A stretch of DNA of 64,000 nt from an uncultured Burkholderiales bacterium. Its GTDB lineage: Bacteria; Pseudomonadota; Gammaproteobacteria; Burkholderiales; Burkholderiaceae_C. The DNA lies in NCBI GenBank assembly GCA_943908475.1, contig CALTTG010000001.1, positions 186,001 through 250,000 on the forward strand, written 5' to 3'. Made by a program: the position numbers and the translations under genes. Positions 8,538 to 17,675 of the stretch are shown here, one piece after another. The notes beneath the pieces were generated by a model. It ran no database searches and was not told where the DNA came from. It was given only the letters and a program-made list of their open reading frames with translations. The stretch's first letter is position 1. Each line of letters begins with the position of its first letter.

Positions 8538-9227
8538 GTGCGCATCTTGATCGTAGAAGACGAACCAAAGACCGGGGAGTACCTGCGCCAAGGGCTCAGC
8601 GAAGCAGGGTTTGTTGTCGATCTGGCGACAAACGGCCCCGACGGGATTCACCTCGCCAAACACGGTGCGCACGATCTGGTGATCCTGGACGTCATGCTGC
8701 CAGGTCTCAACGGGTGGCAAGTGCTGAGCACCTTGCGTCAGCAGGGCCTGGAAATGCCTGTCTTATTTTTGACAGCCCGCGATCAAGTCGAGGATCGTGT
8801 CAAAGGGCTGGAGTTGGGCGCCGATGATTACCTCATCAAACCGTTCTCGTTCGCGGAGTTGCTGGCGCGGGTTCGAATCATCCTGCGCAGGGGGCGGCAG
8901 CATGGTGACGGCCCAACGTTGTGCGTTGCTGATCTTGAGATGGATCTCTTGCGACGACGCGTGACCAGAGGTGGCGTGAGGATCGACTTGACGGCCAAAG
9001 AGTTCGGTCTTCTGGAGCTACTGATGCGGCGACAAGGTGAGGTGCTGCCGCGTTCTCTCATCGCATCGCAAGTGTGGGACATGAACTTCGACAGCGATAC
9101 CAACGTGATCGAGGTGGCCATTCGGCGGCTGAGGGTCAAAATCGACGAAGGCCAAAACATCAAGTTGATTCAAACAGTACGAGGAATGGGGTACGTTCTC
9201 GAAGAGCCTGGAAGGTCTGCACAGTGA
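8538..9227 (+). CDS. copR: Copper-responsive OmpR-type response regulator
   Basis: DNA-binding half of a two-component system, 229 aa. The receiver domain (about 1-115) has the acidic pocket (VEDEP), the phosphorylated Asp in LVILDVMLPG and the conserved Lys in LIKPF. A winged-helix OmpR/PhoB domain follows (about 130-225, VRGMGYVL at the end). A GTG start is chosen because GGAG lies 6 nt upstream and it begins exactly at the family start RILIVEDEP; an upstream in-frame ATG at 8511 would add nine unusual residues. The CusR-type box at 8453-8486 supports the name CopR/CusR. The kinase gene overlaps by GTGA. Confidence 0.92.
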   Translation: MRILIVEDEPKTGEYLRQGLSEAGFVVDLATNGPDGIHLAKHGAHDLVILDVMLPGLNGWQVLSTLRQQGLEMPVLFLTARDQVEDRVKGLELGADDYLIKPFSFAELLARVRIILRRGRQHGDGPTLCVADLEMDLLRRRVTRGGVRIDLTAKEFGLLELLMRRQGEVLPRSLIASQVWDMNFDSDTNVIEVAIRRLRVKIDEGQNIKLIQTVRGMGYVLEEPGRSAQ

Positions 9228-10639
9228 AGATCGAACGACTGAAGGCGTTGTCACTGACCGCTCGCTTGACATTGTTCTTCACCTTGACGTCCGTGTGCAT
9301 TGTGCTGGGCTTGGGCAGCCTGCTTATGTACGCTGCAGACCAGCATTTCATCGATTTGGACCGCTTCACCCTCAGTGACAAGCAACTCCTCATCAAGGAC
9401 ATCCTAACGAAGTCGCGCTCTCAAGATGACGCCCGCAAAAGATTGAGCGAGGCCTTGAATCACCACCACGGCATGTACATCTCTGCCAAAGGCATTGACG
9501 GATCAACACTCTATAGTTCAGATCGGTTTTCTCCGCCTGGGCAAGTGGCGCCGGGGCTGAGCCAGCCTGACGAGCAGGTGATTCAAAGGTGGCAGAGTCA
9601 AGGGCGGGAATACCGGGCGCTTCGCATGCAGCAAAGCCCTGGATACGACCCCACCAACGCCCTTGACGTTGTTGTGGCCATTGACACGAAACACCACGAC
9701 GAATTCATCGCCCAACTCGGCCGAACCTTGGCGATTTACACGGTACTTGCGATGATCGCCAGCGGCATGTTCAGTTGGTTTGCTGCCCACCAGGGTCTTG
9801 CTCCGTTGAGGGCGATGAAATCGCGTGCTGCGACAGTTTCCGGGAGGCAACTTGACGAGCGGATGCCTGTCGGCTCAGTTCCCATTGAGATGGCCGATCT
9901 GGCAAAGGAACTCAACAGCATGTTGGACAGGCTGCAAAGTGATTTTCAGCGTTTGTCAGATTTCTCCTCCGATCTGGCGCATGAACTGCGCACACCTATC
10001 AGCAACTTGATGACGCAAACACAGGTTGTCCTGTCATCGCAACGTGACACGGAGACCTATCGAGATACCCTGGCATCTAACGTCGAGGAGTTTCAGCGCT
10101 TGGCCAGAATGGTGTCAGACATGCTTTTTCTGGCCAAGACTGAACGCAGCTTTGCCATACCTCAAAAGGAGCATTTTCAAGCGTCATCAGAAATCCAGAA
10201 ACTCGTAGAGTTCTACGATGCCGTCGCGGAAGAAAAATCCATCCGCATCAACCTTGTGGGCGATGACCTGATCACAGGTGACAGGCTGATGTTCAGGAGG
10301 GCCGTCAGCAATCTGCTGTCAAATGCCCTTCGCCACACACCGAGCAGCGGAGACGTTTGCATCTCCGTGCGAAAAGCAGAGCCCTATATCGAGGTGGCTG
10401 TCGCCAATTCTGGTGAAGACATCGACCCTAAGGTTTTGCCAAGGTTGTTCGATCGATTCTTCCGTGCAGACCCCGCTCGGGCTCACCCATCCAGCGACGG
10501 CGCAGGGCTGGGACTGTCCATCACGCGCGCCATTGTCGAAGCCCACAGCGGAAAAGTCGCCGTCACCTCAGAGCACGGGCGCACCTGCTTCACGCTGAGT
10601 TTCCCGGTGGGCGACAGGGCGAACCCGACCCACGCCTGA
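9224..10639 (+). CDS. copS: Copper-sensing histidine kinase
   Basis: Inner-membrane sensor kinase of 471 aa. One helix near residues 10-30 and a second near 165-185 bound a periplasmic sensor loop of about 130 residues containing a His cluster (NHHHGMY). HAMP follows, then the H-box DLAHELRTPISN, the N-box (SNLLSNALRH) and the G-box GAGLGLSI. This is the CusS/CopS heavy-metal sensor architecture. The GTG start overlaps the regulator stop (GTGA), so the two are translationally coupled. Confidence 0.9.
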   Translation: MKIERLKALSLTARLTLFFTLTSVCIVLGLGSLLMYAADQHFIDLDRFTLSDKQLLIKDILTKSRSQDDARKRLSEALNHHHGMYISAKGIDGSTLYSSDRFSPPGQVAPGLSQPDEQVIQRWQSQGREYRALRMQQSPGYDPTNALDVVVAIDTKHHDEFIAQLGRTLAIYTVLAMIASGMFSWFAAHQGLAPLRAMKSRAATVSGRQLDERMPVGSVPIEMADLAKELNSMLDRLQSDFQRLSDFSSDLAHELRTPISNLMTQTQVVLSSQRDTETYRDTLASNVEEFQRLARMVSDMLFLAKTERSFAIPQKEHFQASSEIQKLVEFYDAVAEEKSIRINLVGDDLITGDRLMFRRAVSNLLSNALRHTPSSGDVCISVRKAEPYIEVAVANSGEDIDPKVLPRLFDRFFRADPARAHPSSDGAGLGLSITRAIVEAHSGKVAVTSEHGRTCFTLSFPVGDRANPTHA

Positions 10640-10705
10640 CATGCTCATTCTGTTGTGGAATTGGCATCCAGGCACCCGGTGCCGCGCAATGCGCGCCCTC
10701 TGCCA

Positions 10706-10719
10706 TTGATCTAGATCAA
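10706..10719. promoter_or_regulatory. FNR/Anr-type box
   Basis: TTGAT-CTAG-ATCAA is a perfect 14-bp palindrome that matches the FNR/Anr consensus TTGATNNNNATCAA exactly. It lies 67 nt after the copS stop and 131 nt before the next start codon, the only intergenic gap of any size in this part of the copper region. It suggests that the downstream genes respond to oxygen limitation. The -10/-35 elements cannot be assigned with confidence. Confidence 0.6.
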
Positions 10720-10849
10720 GCTGGCTGGCGTTAATGGCCTCAATGACACCAAGATAACAAACCTGTAATCTCTGACTCACCTGCATGAAAGGTGCTGCCA
10801 CTAAGCTGAACTCATCACAACCGTTCGCCTAGCGAATACTGGAGTCAGC

Positions 10850-11203
10850 ATGATCGTCAATCAACGCAATTTCTCTGCCGCAGCCCTGGTTTTTTTGGCA
10901 CTGAACGGAATGGCCTTTGCACAATCAAAGGCAGAAGATCACTCGGCACATCACCCTGCGGCGTCGGCATCCGCGTCAGTTGTTGCCCCAAGCGCATCGA
11001 CTTCGTCGGCCATGAGCGAGTCAATGGGCATGCACGCCCACATGGAAAAGCACCACGCCGAAATCCAGCGAATCATGAAGATCCGAGACTTCAAGAAGCG
11101 CCAGGAAGCCATGAATGAACACATGAAAGCCATGAAGGAAAGCGGCTGTCCAATGATGAAGGACGGCATGGGCATGGGCCCGGCATCCGGTACGAAAAAG
11201 TGA
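10850..11203 (+). CDS. Small secreted Met/His-rich protein
   Basis: Protein of 117 aa with a signal peptide ending at about MAFAQS. The mature chain has a short His cluster (DHSAHHP), an Ala/Ser-rich linker and a helical C-terminal half with many Met and His (MGMHAHMEKHHAEIQ, MKAMKESGCPMMKDGMGMG). This composition suits periplasmic Cu(I) binding, but no named family is recognised. GGAG precedes the ATG. It begins a three-gene unit with the DUF2933 gene and the second copper ATPase. Confidence 0.75.
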   Translation: MIVNQRNFSAAALVFLALNGMAFAQSKAEDHSAHHPAASASASVVAPSASTSSAMSESMGMHAHMEKHHAEIQRIMKIRDFKKRQEAMNEHMKAMKESGCPMMKDGMGMGPASGTKK

Positions 11204-11238
11204 TTTCCACGTAAACACTCGCAATACACGGAGCGCAA

Positions 11239-11514
11239 ATGACAAACGCACACACCCCTCACCAAAGCAGCACTGGACGCCCATCGTTTCTGAGGTCCCC
11301 GGTCGGCGTAGCGTTGATCATGGTCGGCGCCATTCTGGCGTTCTTCGTATTGCGAGAGCACTGGTCGCATGTCGTGGGTAAGCTGCCCTATCTGTTGTTA
11401 TTGGCATGCCCACTGATGCACCTGTTCGGGCATGGACATGGCGGTCACGGAGGGCAAAAGCACAGGTCTGACACGCCACAGAAATCGGCAGATTCTGGCA
11501 AGACAACCCGATGA
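11239..11514 (+). CDS. DUF2933 small membrane protein
   Basis: Protein of 91 aa with two closely spaced hydrophobic helices (about 24-42 and 48-64) and a His/Gly-rich tail (HLFGHGHGGHGGQKH). The LACPLMHLFGHGH end is the hallmark of DUF2933 proteins, which are typically encoded next to copper ATPases in proteobacteria. Function unknown; a role in delivering copper to or from the ATPase is an inference. GGAG lies upstream of the ATG. Confidence 0.82.
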   Translation: MTNAHTPHQSSTGRPSFLRSPVGVALIMVGAILAFFVLREHWSHVVGKLPYLLLLACPLMHLFGHGHGGHGGQKHRSDTPQKSADSGKTTR

Positions 11515-11614
11515 AGTGCATACAACGTGAGTTTGGAGCGGCCTACGAGGCCCATGCTTTCATCACACCGAGGTTCCTGCCGCGCTTTTTCCAATCACCG
11601 CTGGAGAGTTGCCC

Positions 11615-13975
11615 GTGAATGAAAATCACAGCCATCACCACTCACCAAGCGATAGCACCGCATTGCTTGACGACGAAGTCAAGGATCCAGTTTGTGGCAT
11701 GACGATCAGGCAGCAATCGGCACTGACCGAGAGCTACGCAGGCAAGATGTTCTTCTTCTGTAGCGAACGCTGCAAAGCCAAATTCCTCTCAAGCCCAGAT
11801 CGGTTCGTCTTGCCAAACGAGGCGCAGCAGGCTGAAGCAACACCTCCTCAGTTACCAGCCTCGGAGCAACTCACAGGCGCCACCTATACCTGCCCCATGC
11901 ACCCGGAGGTTCGTCAGGACCACCCGGGAAACTGCCCCAAGTGCGGCATGACGCTGGAGCCCTTGCTTCCCATCCTGGATGACGACAACCCTGAATTGCG
12001 TGACTTTCAGCAGCGCTTTTGGTGGACGCTTCCACTAACTGCCGTCGTATTCGTGCTGGCAATGTTCGGACACAACCTGGGGCTGATGGACATGACCGTC
12101 CAAAGCTGGGTGGAACTGATCCTGGCCACACCCATCGTGCTATGGGGCGGTTGGCCCTTCTTCTATCGGGGCTGGCTATCGGTGGTGCATCGCAGCCCCA
12201 ACATGTGGACACTGATCGGCCTGGGCACTGGTGCGGCGTACTGGTACAGCGTCGTGGCCACCGCTGCGCCACAGGTCTTTCCTGCTTCTTTCATGGCGAT
12301 GGGGCGTGTGGCGGTTTACTTCGAAGCCGCTGCCGTGATCATTTCTCTGACGCTGCTTGGGCAGGTATTTGAACTGAAAGCACGCTCTCAAACCTCTGCG
12401 GCCATCAAGTCGCTCCTGGGTTTGGCGCCCAAGACAGCCCGGAGGCTAAAGCCTGACGGGACCGAAGAAGACATCCCGTTGACCCATGTCCACGTGGGGG
12501 ATCGCTTGCGCGTGAGGCCCGGAGAGAAGGTTCCCGTGGACGGCATCGTGGAGGAAGGCACGAGCGCCGTGGACGAATCCATGCTGACTGGTGAGCCCAT
12601 TCCCGTGAGCAAACAATCAGGCGACAAGGTCATAGGTGCGACGCTCAATACCAACGGTGCGCTGATCATGCGCTCGGAACGAGTTGGATCGGAGACCATG
12701 CTGTCGCAGATCGTGCAATTGGTGGCCCAGGCGCAGCGCTCCAAGGCACCCATGCAACGCATGGCCGACGTCGTAGCCGGTTACTTCGTGATGGCCGTGA
12801 TCAGCATTGCCCTCTTGACATTCTTTGGCTGGGGATTCTTCGGGCCTGATCCTAGCTGGGTGTACGGCCTGATCAACGCGGTATCTGTGCTGATCATCGC
12901 CTGCCCTTGTGCGCTGGGCTTGGCCACACCCATGTCCATCATGGTGGCCACCGGAAAGGGAGCCACGCAAGGTGTGTTGTTCAGGGATGCTGCGGCCATC
13001 GAACGCATGCGTCAGGTCAATGCATTGATCGTGGACAAGACGGGTACGCTCACAGAAGGCAAGCCAGCCTACGACCGCGCAGTGGCAGCGCCTGGCTGGG
13101 ACGCCACCGAAGTATTGAGGTTGGCAGCAAGCCTCGATCAAGGTAGCGAGCATCCACTTGCCGATGCCATCGTTCGAGCGGCTCGTGAACAGGGCCTGCT
13201 CTTGGACAAGCCGATCAATTTTGAATCTGGCACAGGCATTGGCGTACAAGGGGAGGTAGATGGTCATCGCTTGGCGCTGGGCAACACCACCCTCATGCAA
13301 CAGATCGGGGCTCCCGTAGAGAAACTTGTGCCGCAGGCAGAAGCGTTGCGCGCGGAGGGCGCCAGCGTCATGTACCTGGCTGTCAATGGCCAGATTGCCG
13401 GCTTATTGGCTGTCTCTGACCCCATCAAATCAAGCACTCCTGAGGCACTGACCGTCCTTAGGGAGGCAGGTATCCGAATAGTGATGGCCACAGGCGACGG
13501 ACAGACCACAGCAAAAGCGGTCGGCGCACGGCTGGGTATCGATGAGGTTCATGGCGAGGTCAAGCCCGCAGACAAACTCTTGCTGGTCGAGCGCCTGCAG
13601 AAAGAGGGGTGCGTGGTGGCCATGGCGGGCGACGGTATCAACGATGCACCCGCGCTCGCTCGCGCGGATGTGGGTGTCGCGATGGGAACGGGTACAGATG
13701 TGGCCATGAACAGCGCCCAGATCACCCTGGTCAAAGGCGACCTTAGAGGGATTGCCACGGCGCGCATGCTATCCATGGCGACCGTGGCCAACATGAAGCA
13801 AAACCTGGCTTTCGCGTTCGTTTACAACGCCTTGGGCATTCCCATCGCAGCGGGTTTGCTGTATCCCCTGACCGGGTGGCTGCTGTCCCCATTGATTGCG
13901 GCTCTGGCCATGAGCCTGAGCTCCGTGTCGGTGATCGGCAATGCCTTGCGACTGCAGCGATTCAAGAAGAACTGA
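11615..13975 (+). CDS. Copper P-type ATPase with YHS and metal-binding N-terminal domains
   Basis: Second P1B-type copper pump, 786 aa. The His-rich start (NHSHHH-like) leads into a YHS domain (DPVCGM ... FCSERC, about residues 25-65) and a heavy-metal-binding domain (CPMHPEVRQDHPGNCPKCGM, about 90-115) instead of the usual HMA fold. The pump core shows TGEP, CPC (near 12901), DKTGT, SEHPL and GDGINDAPAL, with YN and MSLSS in the last helices as in Cu(I) exporters. A GTG with GGAGAG 6 nt upstream is preferred over a TTG two codons earlier. CopF of Cupriavidus has a comparable role; that name is not certain here. Confidence 0.9.
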   Translation: MNENHSHHHSPSDSTALLDDEVKDPVCGMTIRQQSALTESYAGKMFFFCSERCKAKFLSSPDRFVLPNEAQQAEATPPQLPASEQLTGATYTCPMHPEVRQDHPGNCPKCGMTLEPLLPILDDDNPELRDFQQRFWWTLPLTAVVFVLAMFGHNLGLMDMTVQSWVELILATPIVLWGGWPFFYRGWLSVVHRSPNMWTLIGLGTGAAYWYSVVATAAPQVFPASFMAMGRVAVYFEAAAVIISLTLLGQVFELKARSQTSAAIKSLLGLAPKTARRLKPDGTEEDIPLTHVHVGDRLRVRPGEKVPVDGIVEEGTSAVDESMLTGEPIPVSKQSGDKVIGATLNTNGALIMRSERVGSETMLSQIVQLVAQAQRSKAPMQRMADVVAGYFVMAVISIALLTFFGWGFFGPDPSWVYGLINAVSVLIIACPCALGLATPMSIMVATGKGATQGVLFRDAAAIERMRQVNALIVDKTGTLTEGKPAYDRAVAAPGWDATEVLRLAASLDQGSEHPLADAIVRAAREQGLLLDKPINFESGTGIGVQGEVDGHRLALGNTTLMQQIGAPVEKLVPQAEALRAEGASVMYLAVNGQIAGLLAVSDPIKSSTPEALTVLREAGIRIVMATGDGQTTAKAVGARLGIDEVHGEVKPADKLLLVERLQKEGCVVAMAGDGINDAPALARADVGVAMGTGTDVAMNSAQITLVKGDLRGIATARMLSMATVANMKQNLAFAFVYNALGIPIAAGLLYPLTGWLLSPLIAALAMSLSSVSVIGNALRLQRFKKN

Positions 13976-14083
13976 CAGGGGCTTGCCATGTCCGAGCCAT
14001 GAGGATTCATCCGCCCCATCTTAGCTCTGGCGAGGTCTGACAAACCTGCCAAGCACCATCCTTACCCTGATACACTTTGACCA

Positions 14084-14440
14084 ATGCGTCGCTGGATTGC
14101 CATTTTCTTGCTGTGTTGGTTGCCTTTGCAGTCCCTCTGGGCGGCAGCGGCACCCTATTGCCAGCACGAACATTCGCCCCAGACAACGCATCTTGGGCAC
14201 CACCAGCATGAGCACAGCGAACTGAGTGTTGGTGACTTCCCGTCACCCGATGGTCAAACATCCAACGCCGACCACGCCGACTGCCACGCTTGCCATGGTC
14301 ACTGCGCAGCGTTGCCCCAATTTAAGAGCCTCACCCAGGTTGGCACGCCCAATCGTGGCCTGATGCTCGCTGAAGATGCCAGGGTGCCCGCTGCACCTGT
14401 GGCCTTGCCCGACCGCCCCAACTGGTCAAACCTCGCCTGA
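14084..14440 (+). CDS. czcI: CzcI-family cobalt-zinc-cadmium resistance protein
   Basis: Secreted 118-aa protein opening with MRRWIAIFLLCWLPLQSLWA, a leader typical of CzcI, then a Cys/His-rich region (YCQHEHSPQ, GHHQHEHSE, ADCHACHGHC) and a conserved end with RPNWSNL. CzcI is encoded at the head of czcCBA operons and is thought to modulate their expression. Its position 168 nt ahead of czcC fits. A second, damaged copy lies at 21758-22114. Confidence 0.8.
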   Translation: MRRWIAIFLLCWLPLQSLWAAAAPYCQHEHSPQTTHLGHHQHEHSELSVGDFPSPDGQTSNADHADCHACHGHCAALPQFKSLTQVGTPNRGLMLAEDARVPAAPVALPDRPNWSNLA

Positions 14441-14608
14441 GCGGCGAGGTGCTGCCCCGGGGTTCGCGCCCCACAACCAGCCTGTCTTATCGCGTGTGAT
14501 TGACGCATTGGTGCCATGCCATTTGTGCGGCCCTTTTCGCCTTCAACGCCGTGAACCTGACCCTCGCCGATTCCTTCCACCTGTGGATTTTTCCCGGAGA
14601 AGAATCGG

Positions 14609-15946
14609 ATGCATTTCCGTCATCAAACAAGAATCTCAGCGCTGGCCATGGTGGCCTCGCTGTTCTGTCTGTCGCCCCTTCAAGCTCAAACAACAGGGGC
14701 TCAGGCACCTGTCATCTCAAAGAGCGAAGCTCAACACCTCACCGCTGCGCCCTCCAAACTGACGCTTTCAACCTTGTTGGAAGCAGCGTGGTCGCGTCAG
14801 CCTGAGGCGCAGTCCTACACCGAACGCCTGCGTGCAGCGGAATCATTGAGGGCCGCCAACAGCGGCTGGATGGCCGATGCGCCCGCCATGCTGCTGCAAG
14901 GCAAGACCGACCGCCCAGGCTCGGGCGCAGGCAGTCGCGAAGTGGAGGTGGGTGTGGCACTGCCCTTGTGGCTGCCTGGTCAGAGCCAGCGCGCCATTGC
15001 ACTCAGCGATGCCCAGATCCTGGCGCTGCAAGGCAGTTTGAAGGCCCAGCGTCTTCAGCTCGCTGGCCTGGTTCGCGAAAGCTGGTGGCAATTGCAGCGC
15101 ACGCAAACCGAGTTGGCGTTGGCCCAAACCAGGGTGGCCAATGCCCAGCAAATTGCCCACGACGTGGCCCGCCGCGTCAAAGCAGGTGATCTGGCCCGCG
15201 CGGATCAGCACCAGGCGCAAGTCGCCGTGGCACAGGCCGAGTCGGCAGTTGCTGAGGCGCAGGGTGCCTATGAGGCATCTCTGCATGAACTCAGGGGCCT
15301 GACCGGATGGCTTGACTTTTCTCCTGACAACCTTACGGCGGTATCGGAGGGTGACGTTTCATCTCCACTGCCTGCATTGGATGCCGTCGAATCGGATTCC
15401 CCAGCAGACAACCAGCACCCACTGGTGGCGCAGGCCATGGCCCAACAAGCCATGGCCAGTGCGCAAGCGGATCTGGCCGCCTCGTCTAGGCGCGCCAGTC
15501 CAGAGCTCACGGTGTTGACCACACGCAGCAAAGGTCAAGCAGGCGACCCGTATCAGCAGAGCATCACCGTCGGGCTGAGGTTCCCGTTTGGCGCGGGCGC
15601 GCGAGCCGATGCCAGACAGGCCGAAGCCTTGGCTGCGGCGCAGGAAGCACAAGCCTTGACGTCGCAGGTACGGACACGCCTCAAAGCCCAAGCGGCTTCG
15701 GCGCAGGCACGCCTGCAAAGTGCCCATGCGCAATGGCTGGCAACGCAACGCCAGGCGCAACTTGCGCAGGAGAGTAAAAACTTCTTCGACAAGTCATTCC
15801 GCTTGGGTGAAACCGATTTGCCCACCCGCTTGCGTATCGAACAGGAAGCCGTTCAGGCGCAAAAAGCACTCAGCCGCGCACGCATTGACGTGTCCGCAGC
15901 CTGGTCTGCCTGGTGGCAAGCCATGGGCGAGTTGCCCAAGCCATGA
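14609..15946 (+). CDS. czcC: CzcC-type outer-membrane factor of the RND efflux system
   Basis: TolC-family protein of 445 aa with a cleavable signal peptide (ending near LQAQ). It has the two-fold repeat of long coiled helices, very rich in Ala, Gln and Leu, that forms the periplasmic channel. It is the outer-membrane arm of the tripartite pump with CzcB and CzcA encoded next. GGAGAAG lies 8 nt before the ATG. The 31-nt gap to the following gene supports an operon. Confidence 0.87.
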   Translation: MHFRHQTRISALAMVASLFCLSPLQAQTTGAQAPVISKSEAQHLTAAPSKLTLSTLLEAAWSRQPEAQSYTERLRAAESLRAANSGWMADAPAMLLQGKTDRPGSGAGSREVEVGVALPLWLPGQSQRAIALSDAQILALQGSLKAQRLQLAGLVRESWWQLQRTQTELALAQTRVANAQQIAHDVARRVKAGDLARADQHQAQVAVAQAESAVAEAQGAYEASLHELRGLTGWLDFSPDNLTAVSEGDVSSPLPALDAVESDSPADNQHPLVAQAMAQQAMASAQADLAASSRRASPELTVLTTRSKGQAGDPYQQSITVGLRFPFGAGARADARQAEALAAAQEAQALTSQVRTRLKAQAASAQARLQSAHAQWLATQRQAQLAQESKNFFDKSFRLGETDLPTRLRIEQEAVQAQKALSRARIDVSAAWSAWWQAMGELPKP

Positions 15947-15976
15947 CCACCTCCGAATTGCAAAGGTAACCCTCAC

Positions 15977-16531
15977 ATGAAACACATTCAAACCCTCCGT
16001 GCCTGGGCAGCAGCCCTCGGCCTGAGCACCATGACGGCTTTGGCCCTGGCCGGTGAAGGCCACGACCATGGCGAGGCGCCGAGCGCCGCCGCCGAGCCGA
16101 CTCTGGCCCGCTTCGAAGCAACGTCGGATCAGTTCGAGCTGGTCGGCGTGCTTGACGGACGCATGCTGACGCTCTACCTGGATCAAGCTGCTGACAACAG
16201 CCCCGTCAAAGGCGCCAGCCTGGAACTCGAATTCGCAGGCAAGGTATTGCCCGTCAAACAAACCGAAGAAGGCACATTCGAAGCCACCCTGGCTGCTGAG
16301 CCTCAAGAAGGTGAGTACCCGGTGAGTGCCACCGTGGTGGCAGGCCAGGTATCCGATCTGCTGGCGGCCGAGTTGGATGTGCACGAAGCCGCACACACCG
16401 ATGCCGCAGAAAGCCGCACATGGCCCATGAGCAACTGGCTCAAGTGGGCGCTGCCCGGGCTTGTGGTGGTGGCCGGTGGTCTTTTCTTGATTCAGCGCAA
16501 CAAGCGCACACGCATGGGAGGTGCGGCATGA
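15977..16531 (+). CDS. Exported His-tailed accessory protein of the czc operon
   Basis: Protein of 184 aa with a signal peptide, a short His motif right after the cleavage site (AGEGHDHGEAP), a beta-rich central domain (about 45-135) and a C-terminal transmembrane helix (about 152-172) ending in RNKRTRMGG, so it is anchored with its body in the periplasm. No family is confidently recognised. The next protein, CzcB, carries nearly the same His motif after its own signal peptide. It overlaps czcB by ATGA, which makes co-production certain; it may be a split-off metal-binding module of the fusion protein. Confidence 0.72.
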   Translation: MKHIQTLRAWAAALGLSTMTALALAGEGHDHGEAPSAAAEPTLARFEATSDQFELVGVLDGRMLTLYLDQAADNSPVKGASLELEFAGKVLPVKQTEEGTFEATLAAEPQEGEYPVSATVVAGQVSDLLAAELDVHEAAHTDAAESRTWPMSNWLKWALPGLVVVAGGLFLIQRNKRTRMGGAA

Positions 16532-17661
16532 GCACGTCAATGATCTCCAAGACCCTGGCCTCGTGCCTGGCCTCTTGCCTGGTGTTTGGCGCCGCGCTCA
16601 GCCCCACCCTCGCTCACGCGGGTGAAGGACATGACCATGGCGATGCCCCGCCTGCGGCAACTGGCAATGGCCCCAAGCGCCAACCCGATGGCAGTGTGTT
16701 CCTGCCCAAACCTGCGCAACGGCAGTGGCAGCTGCGCACCTTGGCTGTCATCGATGGTGATTTGCCTCGCGCGTATGAGCTGTCAGGCAAAGTGTCGATG
16801 GACCCCAATGCAGGAGGCAAAGTACAAGCCTCCCTGGCGGGCCGTTTACAAGCAGGGCCCAAAGGCTTGCCCAGCCTGGGGCAGCAGGTCAGCCAAGGTG
16901 AGGTTCTGGCCTATGTGGTGCCCACAGCGGGCGCCATCGAGCGCAGCAACCAGGTCGCGCAGCAAGCAGAGTTGAAAGCCGCCCGGGCATTGGCGGCCAA
17001 GCGCTTGGCACGTCTTCAGGAACTGTCCGACACGGTGCCAGCCAAAGAGATTGAAGCGGTGCAAAGTGAGTTGGCCAGCCTGAGCGATCGGCTCTCGGCC
17101 ATCTCGGGTGGACTGGGGGGGCGTGACACGCTCGTGGCGCCGGTATCCGGCGTGATAGCTTCGACACAGGCCGTGGCTGGCCAGGTGGTGGATGCCCGCG
17201 AACTGGTCTTCGAGGTCGTTGACCCACAGCGCCTGCGCATCGAGGCGCTGGCGTATGACATGGCTCAAGCTCAGAACGTGTCAGGCGCGACCGTGAACCT
17301 CGGGGGGCAGAGCGTGCCGCTCAAGTTCATCGGCGGCGCCAAAAGCCTGCGTGATCAGGCGCTGCCACTGGTCTTTGCAGCAACAGGGCAGGCGCTGTCT
17401 CAACTGGCTGTGGGTCAACCGCTGAAGGTCTACGTGCAATCTGCCTTGACGGTCAAAGGCCAAGCTGTCCCGTCCGCGGCGGTGCTCAAGAACCCATCGA
17501 ACCAAAACATCGTCTGGGTCAAGCAATCGCCCGAGCGCTTCACACCTCGCGTGATCACCTTCGAGCCGCTGGATGGCGCCTCGGTGGCCGTCACGTCTGG
17601 CTTGAAGGCTGGTGAGCGCGTGGTCACGCAAGGCGCCAGCTTGCTCAACCAAATTCGCTGA
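16528..17661 (+). CDS. czcB: CzcB-type periplasmic membrane-fusion protein
   Basis: Adaptor of an RND metal efflux pump, 377 aa. A signal peptide ends at LAHA, then AGEGHDHGDAP could capture metal. Family parts follow in order: lipoyl/barrel half (VQASLAGRLQ), helical hairpin with AKRLARLQELSDTVPAKEIE, second lipoyl half (TLVAPVSGVIASTQAVAGQVV) and a beta-barrel end (VKGQAVPSAAVL). It bridges CzcA and CzcC. The start overlaps the preceding gene by four bases and czcA follows after 14 nt. Confidence 0.9.
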   Translation: MSTSMISKTLASCLASCLVFGAALSPTLAHAGEGHDHGDAPPAATGNGPKRQPDGSVFLPKPAQRQWQLRTLAVIDGDLPRAYELSGKVSMDPNAGGKVQASLAGRLQAGPKGLPSLGQQVSQGEVLAYVVPTAGAIERSNQVAQQAELKAARALAAKRLARLQELSDTVPAKEIEAVQSELASLSDRLSAISGGLGGRDTLVAPVSGVIASTQAVAGQVVDARELVFEVVDPQRLRIEALAYDMAQAQNVSGATVNLGGQSVPLKFIGGAKSLRDQALPLVFAATGQALSQLAVGQPLKVYVQSALTVKGQAVPSAAVLKNPSNQNIVWVKQSPERFTPRVITFEPLDGASVAVTSGLKAGERVVTQGASLLNQIR

Positions 17662-17675
17662 AAGGGCCACACACC

